Source of the DNA: Melieria omissa
Lineage: Eukaryota > Arthropoda > Insecta > Diptera > Ulidiidae
DNA length: 64,000 nt
Reading direction: 5' to 3'
Assembly: GCA_963971225.1 (NCBI GenBank)
Contig: OZ020267.1
Location: forward strand, 152,883,920 to 152,947,919
Of the stretch, positions 1 through 11,698 are shown one piece after another. The notes under the pieces are model-generated. The model had not been told where the DNA came from, ran no database searches, and was given only the letters and a program-made list of their open reading frames with translations. How positions within the stretch are numbered: the stretch's first letter is position 1; each line of letters begins with the position of its first letter. A program made the position numbers and the translations under genes.

Positions 1-2
1 AA

Positions 3-263
3 TATTTTTCTGGAAAAAGTAGCCGAGAAAAAACCAACGAAAACGTTCTAAATAGACTGCTTATAAATTCTGATCCCCTTATATCGACAGAAACGAAATT
101 TCCGCATAAAGCAGTTACACGCATGACAAGGGAACCATTAGATTTGTTGCTAATTGCGGAAGAAGAACGCGATGATATGAACAATGATGATCATGATGAT
201 AACGATGAATGCGAAGGTGAAAGCGTGGGTGAATACGATGATGATTCCGATAGTAATTCATAA
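3..263 (+). CDS. 3' end of an unidentified acidic-tailed ORF, truncated by window edge
   Basis: An open frame runs without a stop from the first bases of the window to a TAA at 261-263, giving 86 residues of a longer protein whose start lies outside. The first half is basic to neutral; from about residue 50 it becomes strongly acidic (runs such as EEERDD, NDDHDDND and YDDDSDSNS). No intron signal is needed to read it. A poly(A) signal follows at 318-323, which supports a genuine 3' end. I do not recognise the family. An acidic C-terminus is common in pogo/Tigger-type transposases but also in many nuclear proteins. The inverted-repeat-like sequence at 421-460 makes a transposon origin possible. 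That assignment is inference; the open frame, stop and poly(A) signal are direct observations. Confidence 0.42.
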   Translation, partial: YFSGKSSREKTNENVLNRLLINSDPLISTETKFPHKAVTRMTREPLDLLLIAEEERDDMNNDDHDDNDECEGESVGEYDDDSDSNS

Positions 264-317
264 ATAAGCGAGGAATTCTGTATTCCCTTTTGTAACAATT
301 TTGCATTTTTGGTCATA

Positions 318-323
318 AATAAA
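318..323 (+). terminator. Poly(A) signal after the left-edge ORF
   Basis: AATAAA lies 55 bases after the stop codon at 261-263 and runs into a stretch of A. It fits a polyadenylation site for the left-edge ORF, although such hexamers are frequent in A+T-rich DNA. Confidence 0.35.
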
Positions 324-420
324 AAAAAAATCCACTAACGTATGTTCAAATACATTTATTTTTTACTTCTTTATCTATAATTAACTAAGTCTAATACTTT
401 TTTTATGTCTAAATAGTCCG

Positions 421-460
421 GGTGAATTAATCGCCAAAATCGGCATGAATTACCCCAGTG
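421..460. mobile_element. Possible right terminus of a DNA transposon
   Basis: The segment contains GGTGAATTA and, 18 bases later, TGAATTACCCC, an imperfect inverted pair ending in CCCCAGTG at 453-460. Read on the minus strand, the end would begin CACTGGGGTAATTCATGCCG, which resembles the terminal repeats of Tc1/mariner/pogo-type elements. It lies about 100 bases past the poly(A) signal of the acidic-tailed ORF, where the end of a transposon carrying that ORF would be expected. The partner terminus is outside the window, so this stays a suggestion. Confidence 0.25.
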
Positions 461-463
461 TGC

Positions 464-1914
464 GCCGGCGAAATATTTAATTATTGTGAGAAAAATGCGC
501 ATTCAAGAGGAAATGGCGAATGTGCGAATGCAGCACCAAACGTTTCGCACTTGACAACTTTTCAGTCAAACAGCCAGAAGCTTTCGCTGTGGACTGACAG
601 CCGCACAACACCGTTAGGCGATTAGCTTTTTATCGACGGTGCGCCACGCACATTTCCTTCCCTACCCCTCGCTCAAGCAGAAGACTGTCGATTGGTCGAT
701 ATTGGCAGCGGTGCAGGGGGAACGCAGCACCCAACTGCAGTTCACGTTATTACGTAAGGGACGTCGGGTATTGTTATGATTTTTTCAGCGTATTACTAAA
801 TAGTGTTTTTTATTTTGTTTTGCTTTGTTTACCAACTGATAAGATTACACCTACGGACTGGGACGAAGTCAAGCACAACAACAAAAACGAGCCTTAGTAC
901 AGCCGCCGTCCGCAGGCGATTGACAGGCGCAGCAGCGAGCGGCGGCCCAACCTTATCACATGCCAAATTGAAGCCAGTCCACCGCGAGCTAAGCCATGAT
1001 AAATGCCAATAACAATGACAGCGGCAAACAGCAAAACAATAAAAGCATATTATGAAATTTTACCAATTTTCTGGCCCGATAGTTGTACGCGATAAAAATT
1101 ATACAAAAAAAGCAGAAAACGAGACAAATTTCACACTGAAGGTTTGCCGCTTCACGGCGATTTGCTGCTGCTTATGCGAATTTTGAAAGCTTTCGGTGGC
1201 TGAGAGTTTGACATGCTTGACATGCGAAAAGTCAAACAATTTGGACAGCTGCAAAGCGATAAAAATGCGACTGGGCGACTGGGAAAAAAACAAATAATAA
1301 ATAATTTTCTTATATTTAAGAATAACTTCTGCACTGGACACAGAAAAATAAACGACAACAAACACTTTGTTCAGTTGAAATTCCCAAAATCTATGACAAG
1401 TCTTTATTCTATGCGTCGTCGAATTCAAAGTGTACCCAAAAGCAACAAGAACAAGAGAAGAGGGAACATCGAGGGCACTCATGGGTTGCGGCCGCCCGTA
1501 GCGAATTTATTATTAAATCGTACACACCTACGACTGTCGCTCGCCTTTGGGTTTTTATAAGCATTTTTCCTTTTACAATTCTCCTTCAGTGCATGTCGAC
1601 ATTTGCGGCCTTTGTCAGTTGGCTCAACTGTTATTTATTTATGACAGCACGAAATATTGGTTCGATTTGGTATTGGCGTTGTTTTTCAGGTCGTTTGATT
1701 TGTGGGTGTGTGCAAGCATTTTGTTGGAATTATAATAACACTTAATTAATGCAATGTTTATGTATATGAAAGTAACATAAAATAAAGAAATAAAAACAGC
1801 CAAAAAAATTGGGGAAGGGTTCGCAAATATTGCAAAAAGTGAAATTCTAAGAACATTTTTGCTAAATGTTCAATTAGTTGATTTCATGGTTTTTTTAAAG
1901 TACAAAATATGGTT
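464..1914. other. No gene seen; A+T-rich non-coding stretch
   Basis: Frames open on both strands overlap one another between 1099 and 1560, the pattern expected by chance. No splice-bounded coding segment, RNA gene or repeat was recognised. Confidence 0.5.
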
Positions 1915-1918
1915 TTAA

Positions 1919-2925
1919 CACTAGAATGCCCAAGGTACAAATTTGACATACAATTTTTAATACCTTGAGGTCTTTTATTGAATATGACTTTTATTACATC
2001 GCTTTCAAAAAAAATATCTTACGTGACTTTTAGCTAAATGGAATAAATAAACTAGAAATATTGGAAAACAAATTATTACCCAATTTTGCAAAATTCACCT
2101 TAACCCCTTCGCTATTTTGTTACCATATGGCACATGCTACTTTGTGGACGTCTGCTTCCTCTATGGTTGCAAGAATACATTTTTTGTTTGGTCCTTAGAA
2201 TAGTTTAAGGTTTTAGGAAAAATACAAAATTGATAAACTGAATATTTAAGTTTAAAGAAGAGAAGTATCGACTTTTTTAATGGTATATCTTGACATAGCA
2301 AAGGAAGAAAAAGCAGAAAACTTTAGATAATTTTTTTAATTTGACATTTTCTTTAAATTTAGTTACTTCTTTACTTCTTATTTTGGCTAAAGTAAATGAA
2401 GAAACATTCAAATTTTCGTTATGCGTAAACATTTTAATGTTTAAGTAATTATTACAGCCACAACGATGTGGTTTCTCTCACAGAAAAACACTCTAAAATA
2501 TAGGGTCAGAGTATAAAAATAAAAAATTTTTTATGCAATGTTGCTAATATAACCACATGGAAGCCTAAGACGTAAATTTTAAAATTTTAACTTTCCCCAG
2601 CAAAAATCTGTAGCGAAAGGGTTAAATGCTCAAAAAGAGTCATTTTGACTACCTATGGACATTTTCAGCAAATCTTTTTATATTTCATTTGCGAAATATG
2701 AACATTTCAAATAATTGCAAACATTTAAAATAAAATATATCATAGTAGATTGTGACAATTCCCAAGTTTTTCAATCCAAAATTCACTCACAAAATTCATT
2801 CAAAATTCCGAATTCCAAATTTCATTCCATTTTATCCCATTTATTTATCCCAAAAAATTAATACTTATTTTAATTTCGTGTACTTAAAAACCAGTCAGTA
2901 AACAATATTGTATTTCATTCTAGTG
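1919..2925. mobile_element. TTAA-flanked miniature element (piggyBac-type), outer copy
   Basis: The ends are CACTAGAATG at 1919 and its complement CATTCTAGTG ending at 2925, each bordered by TTAA (1915-1918 and 2926-2929). A TTAA target duplication is the hallmark of the piggyBac superfamily. The element is about 1 kb only because a second TTAA element (2104-2621) has inserted in it; without that it is under 500 bp. There is no coding frame, so it must depend on a transposase from elsewhere. The right end is partly duplicated (see 2917-2950). Confidence 0.6.
2104..2621. mobile_element. TTAA-flanked miniature element (piggyBac-type), nested copy
   Basis: The left end CCCCTTCGCTA and right end TAGCGAAAGGG are inverted copies with one mismatch, flanked by TTAA at 2100-2103 and 2622-2625. 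Terminal repeats starting CCC next to TTAA are typical of piggyBac-type elements. It is 518 bp, A+T-rich, with no meaningful ORF. It lies wholly inside the CACTAGAATG element at 1919-2925, so it inserted later. Confidence 0.65.
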
Positions 2926-2950
2926 TTAAAGGTATTCTAGTGTTAAAGGA
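2917..2950. repeat. 17-bp tandem duplication at a transposon end
   Basis: The unit ATTCTAGTGTTAAAGGT is present twice head to tail (2917-2933 and 2934-2950), differing at the last base. Each unit holds the terminal CTAGTG plus TTAA of the outer miniature element, so the element has two alternative right ends. Confidence 0.7.
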
Positions 2951-5235
2951 AAAAAAAATCATTCGATTGGCCAGCAAACACCTTCTTCTAGCTGCGCAAA
3001 CAACTCAAAAACAGTAAAAACCCTTTGGCCACCAATCCGCCCCGCAGCAGCAATGCGCTTCTACGCGTTTTCGTATCAGAACCCTTCAGATACTGAGATA
3101 CATATCAAATCGGGTGACAGCAGCAGCGCCAAGTTAAAATTGAAATTGACAGCTGATTTTTAAAAGACACTCACACGCAACTTGCGACTCGAGTGCCAGA
3201 CAGTCAGTGCGTGCGTATCGCACGGAACCCCAAATGAACTCCGCCGACAAACTAACAACACTTTCGAGCTATGTATGTGTGAGTACCTGCTTGTCATACC
3301 GAAAATAACAAAAAAAACAACAACAACAAAAATACGAAAGACGTACGAGACAGCAAGCCAGAAATAAGGGAAATCTCTGACAAGATCACTTGAAATTTAT
3401 GTGCGCATTTGTTGTGAACGGCCGCCGAGCCGGGCGAAATTTACACAATACGCACTAAATACAATGCGTCGAGTGAGAACGGAAAATCGAAGCCCAACTA
3501 AGCCCCATAAAAGGATAAACGTAAAAATAGCAGCCAACTGTCGTTGGCTGTCGTCAGCGGTAGGAGACAAATGCCAGAAATTACAAATTCAAATTGTATG
3601 GGCGCATTGTTGTTGGTGCGAGTGCACTAAAACAGGATATTCCCTTCAGCCGCTGCATTTATGATCACACCAGCGATCGCGGCCGCTGTAATTTAAATAG
3701 CATACAAATAAGTGGGCGCGGGAAGAGCGACTGCCAAGGCTCCAGTTGTCACTGTCATTGTGCGTTCGAGTGCGATTAAAGACAACGACACAAAATAGAT
3801 ACACGAAATCGTGAAAAAGTGAAAAGTACTTGAAATTAGACAAAACTGACTGCATGGCCACATTGTGTGAAATGAATGTTGGTCTTTTCGGTCGTTCAGC
3901 GCACATGTTACATGTATTTGGGTTTGTTTTCTTGTTGTACAATTTTCCAGGCAAGCGAGGCCTTCAAATGGCATTTAAACGAAAAATATCACAGAGTACA
4001 AGTAGAAAGATTAGTAGCAGATAATGGGCCCTTTGAGCAGCTTAGTCTGGTACTTGAACGTTGTTTGATGATGCATGTCGAGTGTTAATCGAGTACAGCC
4101 ATTATAATAAAATTAAGTATCCACGACAGTCGCATGCGACATGAGCAATGGACGAACGCAGTGTTCCACACTTCGAGCAGATAGGCTCGCACGCGCTCCG
4201 TCTCTCGCGTTGCCGCTTCGCAGCAAAACCGCCGCAAAGGGCACAAAACTAATAATTCAAACGCTTTTGTCTGTGTTGTTGTTGCGAGTTTCTGGTTTTT
4301 TGCCTCGCAGCTCTTGGCCGCAAACCAAAAAATAAATGCGTATACGAACAAGCAGCCAACGGGCATAAAAAGCAGAACGAAATCAAATCAGTCGGCCGCT
4401 CTGGACTCAGTGTCCGCGCTTTGTAAACGCTCCTCAAGTCAAAGTTGCCATTTGATTGAGCGGCGCGCACTGGCAACTGTCCGTTTTGCTTTGCCATTAT
4501 TTTCAATTCTTTGTTTTTTGTTACACAATGTCGAAGCGTTTCTTTGGCATTCAACGAACGTTTTCTAGATCTCTGAGATATGCCGGGTTTTTCTGACGTG
4601 TCGTTGCCTTCGATTCCTTTGCTCCGGTAAATTGTTTGTAACGTTTATAAGATTTCGATTTATTCGCTCAATCTGTTTTACGTTCCATCTGTTTTGGGGT
4701 TCTTGACTTTAACGACTTGTTGTTGTGGTTGTTGTTGTTGTGGTTTAATTTACTTGTAAATTTTGTTATTTCGCTACGCTTGTGCAACTAGTTGTTTTTG
4801 TTGTTGTTTTCGATGCAGGAAGTTTACTCATTTGACTTGTGAGTGTTCCACCAATTATGACTAACGCTGATAATTTCGTTGCGCTCGTTTAATTTGTGTT
4901 ACGATTGTTGGTATTTGCTGTGGGTTGGCACTGATTTGGAGCGCTTTGCTGTTTTGTTGTTGTGTTGTCATGTTTAATTGTTCCAAGTTCGATTGTATAT
5001 CGAGAGTTTTAGGTGCAACCCGGCTTTGGAAATTGGTTCAAACAATTCGAGAGATAACAAAACTGATATCTCGAATTTTGTTGTTTTTTTTGTTTCGCTA
5101 AGTCAATCGCGGACTAGTAACATTGATACAATTTTCATAACATCCCTGACAACAACTTTATATAAGAAAAAATGGATTTGAAAGACAGTTTTTTTATTTC
5201 ATCCTCAAAGTAAAAGAAAAGTCTAGTTTTCTTTC

Positions 5236-5277
5236 CTTGTCTTTGAATTGAGTTTTCTTGTCTTTGAATTGAGATTT
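5236..5277. repeat. 21-bp direct tandem duplication
   Basis: CTTGTCTTTGAATTGAG followed by four bases is repeated immediately, with 20 of 21 positions identical. It is a simple local duplication with no associated gene. Confidence 0.7.
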
Positions 5278-7378
5278 TCGATTTGAACCCGTCACCCTCT
5301 GCACCCACTGCAAAAGTTAGTTTCCTCTCCAACAATTGATGCGACATTTTCTTGCTCTAAAAAGTCAGCCGGCAAAATGTTCCGAAAATTCCATGCATTT
5401 GTTTTTTTCAAAATTAAATATGAAATCATAAGAACAAAACCAGAATGCACGTAGCACGTAGGTACAAAAAATATGAAACAGAGGACGAGAAATAAAATGA
5501 AAAACATATTAAAATTTATTATTATTTACCATGTGCCTTCTTCTTTCTGGATTTCGGCGCCATGTCTGCAGACGGTGTTTTTCAGGCAGCGACGAAGCAC
5601 ACAATCGATGTGTACAGATGAACAAAATATGCGCAGAACGAGCGGCGCACACACAGGTTGGTGCCTTCTTCCTTAGGTTAAGACTTCGAATACGACGGCC
5701 AACAGCACAAATCTCATCAACGGCCGCTGCAACTGGTTGTGCCGACTACGATGGTGTTGGCGTTGGTGTGGTTTTTGTTGTTATGGCAATTGTTGTTGTT
5801 GGCAGCGTTGTGCTGGCCGTAGCCTCAAGTCCGAGAACTGGGTTTACAAACACTCGTCTGTCGCTACGACACGAATGCGCCGCTGCACTGGGCGTCCGAA
5901 AAGCGGCTCCGAACAACAACAGCACAGACAGCAACAGCGGTCAAGCTGGCGACACTGCCTGACTCGAAGGCTGCGGCTGCAGCTACGTGTGTACGCGCAG
6001 GCGCGCACCGAACGCTGTCGGTAAGCGGGAAGGCCGTGTGCGACGTCGTCGCAAATTACGGGCTTTTGCAAAATCTTTTATTCCTGCTTCCTTTTGTGTT
6101 GTTGGCGTGCCTTTTTTGCGCCTCTATGCAACACGGCGTTCGCTTCCTTCGAACGTCTTTTGTTTTTGTTGCGCTGGGCTCAAGGGAAATTCTGTTTCAC
6201 AGCTATGATGATTATGCGGACAATGATGATGGCGGGAGCCAGCCGGCCAGCGTCTCAGCCGTGTTATTATGTTGGCTCGTTGGGGTTGTTGACGTTGTTG
6301 TTGTGGTTGTCGTTGTCGCACCGTAGAGTGCAGTGAGTGTGGTGTGAGCGCGTGATCACGTTGAGTTTAATTATAGGCGAAAGGTGGCGATACAAATCAG
6401 GTGAAATTTAATCCGCGGGGGGAGCCAGCATCCAGTTGATTTGTCGGGGCGCCAGTTAGCGAGTTGCAAGCTTGTTTGGTTGTTACTGGTGACTGTTGTA
6501 TGCGCTTTATTTATTTTTCAGTATCGGCTGCTCACTGTTACAATTTCATTTATTGTATTATTTTGTAGTTTGAAATTTTCTAAATTTTGGCACAATTTCG
6601 GGATTTTCGTTTAGGGGAGTGGGGGCCACATCAACACATTGCACACAACTGGCACAACCATGAAATGTTAACATGCAGATAGCAGCTGGATTTTCCCCTC
6701 TTCGTTTCGGGTGGTTTTTGTTTTTGTTGTTGTAGGCGATGTTGCTGTTAATGGTGCAGCAAACGTTCTAAGAACAACAAAACTGTGTAGCAACAAAACA
6801 CTTGTGGCACAACAATCACACTCGTATGTGGCCGAGACGTTCGAGCAACAAAAATTCTTTCTTTCACTTCACAATGCTTCCTGCAATTTCGATTTGTGTT
6901 TTTGGTTTTTTGTGAAATTTTGTTGTACGTTCGAAGTAATGAAAGTATTTCGGTCTGGTATTTGTTTTTATTTGCAGCTATATTCGATTTATTTACTTTT
7001 CGGCTTCGCGCACATATATTGTAACAACAACGGAGCGGGACGCACGTACAAATCACACACTTCTTTCTGGCAGCTGCGCGATGCTTTGTCGACACTTGGC
7101 TGTCGATTGAACTGCAAGTCGAGCGAATTGAATAAACATTGGCACAGTTTCAAATGTTGTCGCTATTTTCGATGCGAAAGGACACAGGTCGACAGTTGTG
7201 CTTGCTCCACGAACTCCACTTTTAAAAGCAATTTTCATTCACTTGTCGCGAGAAAGCGTCTTCGACCGAGATACGTCATGAAACACGTACGACATATCAG
7301 GTACTAAATGCAACAGGCAGCACCACACCACAACAAACCGAGCCGAGCCGCAGTCTACAACGAAACGACGAAACGTAT

Positions 7379-7412
7379 CAACAACAACAACAACAACAAT
7401 AACAGCAGCAGC
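7379..7412. repeat. CAA then CAG trinucleotide run
   Basis: Seven CAA units (7379-7399) lead into AATAA and then several CAG units. Similar CAA/CAG runs occur through the window, but no long coding frame encloses this one. Confidence 0.7.
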
Positions 7413-10400
7413 AGCCAACCACGGTTGCCACAGTTGGTTAGTTTTGTCAAAATTGGATTTTTCTGTTTAACGACTTTTTGCAAGGGAATTCCAATGTACA
7501 AAACATGAGAATTCTTAGCGCAAAACATTGCTAGCACTGTCAATTATACAAATAAAGGGGTTTCTTAAAACAAGAATGCCCAGAAAGAAACCCAGAAAGA
7601 GTATTCTTCTGTTGTTGCACAAAGCAACTACAATAAAATTTCAGCTAATTTGTAACACAATTCTGGTTAACAAAAGTTTGGCCATGTGGCAACGTCGGCA
7701 GCAGCACCAAGCAGGTTTGCTCGTTCAAAGTGTATCTGTGACTGGCGCAGAACCCAGCAACAACAACAGCTATACAGATTCTCTCGGGTTCTCACACTCG
7801 GCCGCTTCTGCCCACACGCCACACTGCTGCCCAGAGAACGCGCACCCTGGGCCTATTCTCAGAGCGTTTCAGCCGCGAACAGGGCATTTGTCGTCGCTCC
7901 AAACTGGTTCTCAGCACTCGGTGCGAGAGTGGTCTGCAATAGGTATATCCAGCAGATACATTTTTGTTGTTGTTTCGCTGTGTTGTTTTTGGTTTTGCTG
8001 TTAATAAATTGTTTTTCAACTTGAATGAGCAGCGCCCACTGTGTGTGTAGGTTGGTCGGTTGGTTGCGTTGTGCTGTGTCGTGTTGTTTTGATTTGTTTC
8101 CTCACTACTGCGCAGTACTGCCACATTATTGATTATAATGAAAAGAAGGAACATTTGGGAATATGCAAAGTTCTTGAACCACTCGTTTGACTTCAGATTC
8201 AGAGAAAATATGAATACTTCTGAGTACTTCATCTGCTCTTAAATAGGATAAAGTTGTGAATAGTTTGAGATCACAAAATTACTTGCACTCAAAACATCTC
8301 AACAATATTCATTAAAGTTGATTATTTAAATACAATGAAGTAATCGTCATAAATAGACAAAATATTATAGATTCAAATATTAGTATTCAACATTTGAAAA
8401 TCCCCAACAGTTTCTATCAACGGCTGGCAGCACCGCTCCACCCAGAATGTGATCACTCCAGTCCCCTTATCGACAACAAGCAAACTCTTGCACCACCAAC
8501 GTCTCATCCGTCTCCTGAGGCCTTTATCAATTGTTTTGGAATCGCCATACGATTTTATTTTCATTTTATTGCTTATGCTCGAGTTCGTATCCCCACCACA
8601 GCTCCCACCCCGCACTTTCCACCCCACAACTACAGTGTGTGCGCTGCGGCAATTGTGAGCATGACTGGCATATCGCGCTATTATATCTGATAGTTCAGAC
8701 AATTTTGGTGAGCGCGTCGGCAGCTGCCGCCGTCGCTGCCAGCATTCGGCCCCATTGCGCTGCTGCAGCATCGTTCGGATGCTGCACGAAGAGCGCCCAT
8801 ACACCGATGTAGTGTTGGAAAATGTTCTTAAAAAGTATGTTGAATTGTTTTGTGCGATTTTTTACTGTGCTCTCGTTTCTCGAAGCGTTCAACCGCAGCG
8901 CTTTCTGTTCCAGTTGAACATTTGGCATTTCTCAAAATAAAAACAGTGCATTTTGGTTGGATTCAATGGTTTTGTTGCAAAACATATAATTAATGGCAAT
9001 ACGAGCGGCAACTGTCTGTAACTCTTTGTAACTAGTTTCTGCTGAAAATTGGGTACTGCGTCATGCCTAGGAAATCTTTAAAAGAAATGCTTCTACTTCT
9101 ACACCGAAAGGGAATTCAGTAAAGAATTTGGTCAAATCTAATTGTTTACTTGATTGGAAAGAATATATAATATATAAATGATATACAAAATATATTAAAA
9201 TGTTCACTTATGAAACATTTTCGAACAGATCTGGACCTAATTTGGTTCTAAAGAAATCTATAATCTTGTAAGAAGTCTTTAGTGTAACCACGAAAGTAGG
9301 TAAGAACCGAATATACTTCCCCACTTTATGCAGCATTTCCTGAAAGCTCGAGATTAACAAAGTGCTTCTGCTTTTAAAATTGACAAAATTTATCGATAGA
9401 ATTCCCCTAGCACAGGTCAAACTTTGCATATTTTGGGTATTTCTATAACATTAGGTAGCAGAGAGATGAAAGCATACAAAATTTCCCACTTGAAGACATT
9501 TTCGTAAAGCGCAGCAGTCTGAATTTCCAAAGTACTTCAGTTGTTAAAGTCTGTCATAAATTTCCTATTCAAACGACCCCAATAACTGAGGAAAGAAATC
9601 CCACTTTGCAATTTTCCTTCCATATTGTACTCAGGCTCTATGAATAGTTTAACAATGTGCCATAAAATTTCCGGCGAAAGTAAACGCAGCAGGGTGCGGA
9701 CTTAAATGCGTTAAAAATATTCAACAGGTAGCAGCAATGGTGACAGCGTCACTGATAGTCGAGCCAACGAAAACGGCAGCGCCAACCTGTAATTAACTGC
9801 TAGTCTCCATCGACAGCGAACCGTCGACGAAAACGACAACACGGCAGCAGCAAGCAACAAGCAATAAACAAATTAAGACAAAACGGAGATTACCAGCCGC
9901 TCAGCGCTTAATGACGACCATGATTACCATAGATATGAGTATCACACGCCTCACAAACAACAAATGACACATTTACGACCAGTGTGTGTGCAAAAAAATC
10001 ACAAATTAAAATAGCAGAAACAAAAAGCGAGTTCGTTTAAACAAGAACAGTTCGTTAGTTGAAAATTGTCATGCAAAAATCATGCAAATTCGATTCAACT
10101 ATCAAATGCGAGATCAAAGCAAATCTAAACACCGATAAATGCTTATCATTTTATGTCGAATTTTGGCAATAAACAACCAATTTTACGCTTTTCGTGCTGT
10201 CAATGGCCCAAAGACCCAGTAGTCTTTGCGTTGCGAATAGTTTTTTTTAAACTCAGTTGCAGCTGCAATCTGTAGTCTTTGAATTTAAAAACTCGACTTT
10301 GTAAAACTTCACTCCTCACATAAAATTATTTTCTTCAAATTTTATATTTTTCTGACTGAAAAACCAAATCCGTCTGAACTCACACCTACAAAAAGCCCTC

Positions 10401-10615
10401 GCAGTGCAACTTATATAATACAAAAAAGGCAGAAAAGTGCATAAAGGCACTTTTCAAGCGCACGCAGTGCTTACAGCAGCCAACCAAAAGGGACGACAGA
10501 CAGTCGGCGAGCATCGCGAGGTGTGATTTACCAAGTGTAGGAGTCATGCGGCGAACGCTTTTTCTTAGGGCCCCCTCAAGCTTGATGCATCGTCTGAACT
10601 GGAAGTTGCACAGTA

Positions 10616-11048
10616 GCAGTGTTGCCAGATCGAATCACTAGGCATTTTAAACTTTAGTCTAAGCTTAGATTATTTGAATAGTAGTTTAAAGTCCTTTAAC
10701 CCTTTCGGGACGGAGTTTAATTTTGAAATTCAAAATGTTCTTAGTAGAAATATTTTCATGCCATGAATTTTGGGGTTAGAAAATTATATTGGATGCTTGC
10801 AAATTCTGAAATCAATCTTTTATGCGGGAACAGCGAAATCGAAAAAATATTTTGCGTGGTAGAATCGTAAGATTTTAGTAATTGTTTTAAAGGCCCATAA
10901 AAATCTTGCTGGGACGTGCTATCCCAATAGTCCCGAAAGGGTTAAAAATCGCTCACACCGAATGCATCGAACAACTGACAACAAATTATTTCATACATCA
11001 TATAAAAAATATTGCCGCTTGAAATCGCCAGTCATCTGGCAACACTGC
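10616..11048. mobile_element. Inverted-repeat element ending CAGTGTTGCCAGAT (hAT-like ends)
   Basis: A perfect 15-bp inverted repeat, GCAGTGTTGCCAGAT at 10616-10630 and its complement at 11034-11048, bounds this segment. Ends beginning CAGTG resemble hAT-superfamily termini. The flanking 8 bases (CACAGTAG and CACATTTT) match at only four positions, so a hAT-type 8-bp duplication is not clear. A TTAA element (10700-10941) sits inside; without it the host element is about 190 bp. A matching single end occurs near 22158-22169 without a visible partner. Confidence 0.45.
10700..10941. mobile_element. 242-bp TTAA-flanked miniature element
   Basis: The ends CCCTTTCGGGAC and GTCCCGAAAGGG are perfect 12-bp inverted repeats, flanked by TTAA at 10696-10699 and 10942-10945. 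This is a compact piggyBac-type miniature element with no ORF. The ends are related but not identical to those at 2104-2621 (shared CCC(C/T)TTCG core), suggesting related families. Confidence 0.7.
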
Positions 11049-11645
11049 ACATTTTGTCGGTGCAGCGTTTTACCTGTGTTGTTCTTCGACTTTTTGTCCA
11101 TTTCAGTTGTTTCATTTTTTTGTTGCTGTTGTTGCTGCTTTTTGTTGCGTTTTTATATCAACGCACACGTTTATCTGCTTAACTTGCACGGCACTTCTGT
11201 TCGGCGATTAGAGCGGCAACAACAACAGCAACAACGGCGGCAGTGGCACGACTGCATGCTGCGGAGGCGAGTCGTGTTTTTATTATTATTTATGTTAATA
11301 ATATTAATGCAGCTGCTGGCTGGTGTTTCTTCGGCCACACTCGCTGTGCCGGCGAGGCTGCACGAGAGGCGCTGGGCATCTCAGGCGAGAAGCGATCCGA
11401 CACTTTTCCGTGTGGAAGGTGTTAAAATTGTACAAAATTGATTGTTGACGCGCTAACGTCAAAAACAGAAGTTCAAATATTGGATTGTTAATTGACTTTT
11501 CTAACTGGGTAAACATTAATACAGCAACAACAACAACGAAAACAACGAAGAAAATGCCTTCATCAGTGATCAAAGCGCGACAAGTGTTCCCACCTTAATT
11601 AAACAGCTGCTTTGAGCTGATAACACAATCATATAACTATGGAGA

Positions 11646-11698
11646 TATGTATATAGACATACTTATGTATGTATATATCTGTATGTATGTGTATGTAG
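11646..11698. repeat. TATG/GTAT microsatellite
   Basis: Imperfect repeats of ATGT/ATAT and GTAT over about 50 bases. This tetranucleotide recurs at 14701-14722, 36811-36853, 38545-38571, 54849-54880, 58426-58480 and 58743-58762. Confidence 0.7.

Larger units (their letters stand above)
2951..10615. other. No gene recognised; long non-coding stretch with trinucleotide runs
   Basis: The stretch 3150-6350 is relatively rich in CG and CAA/TTG-type repeats and is open in several overlapping frames on both strands, none with recognisable domains. GTT-type runs occur near 4720-4810, 5747-5800 and 6285-6320. A TATA-like CATAAAAAG at 4362 lies 28 bases before an initiator-like TCAGTC (A at 4390), a weak promoter candidate. 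An early-zygotic type CAGGTAG site occurs near 9726. From 8100 to 9700 the sequence is A+T-rich with nothing I can name. Confidence 0.45.
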
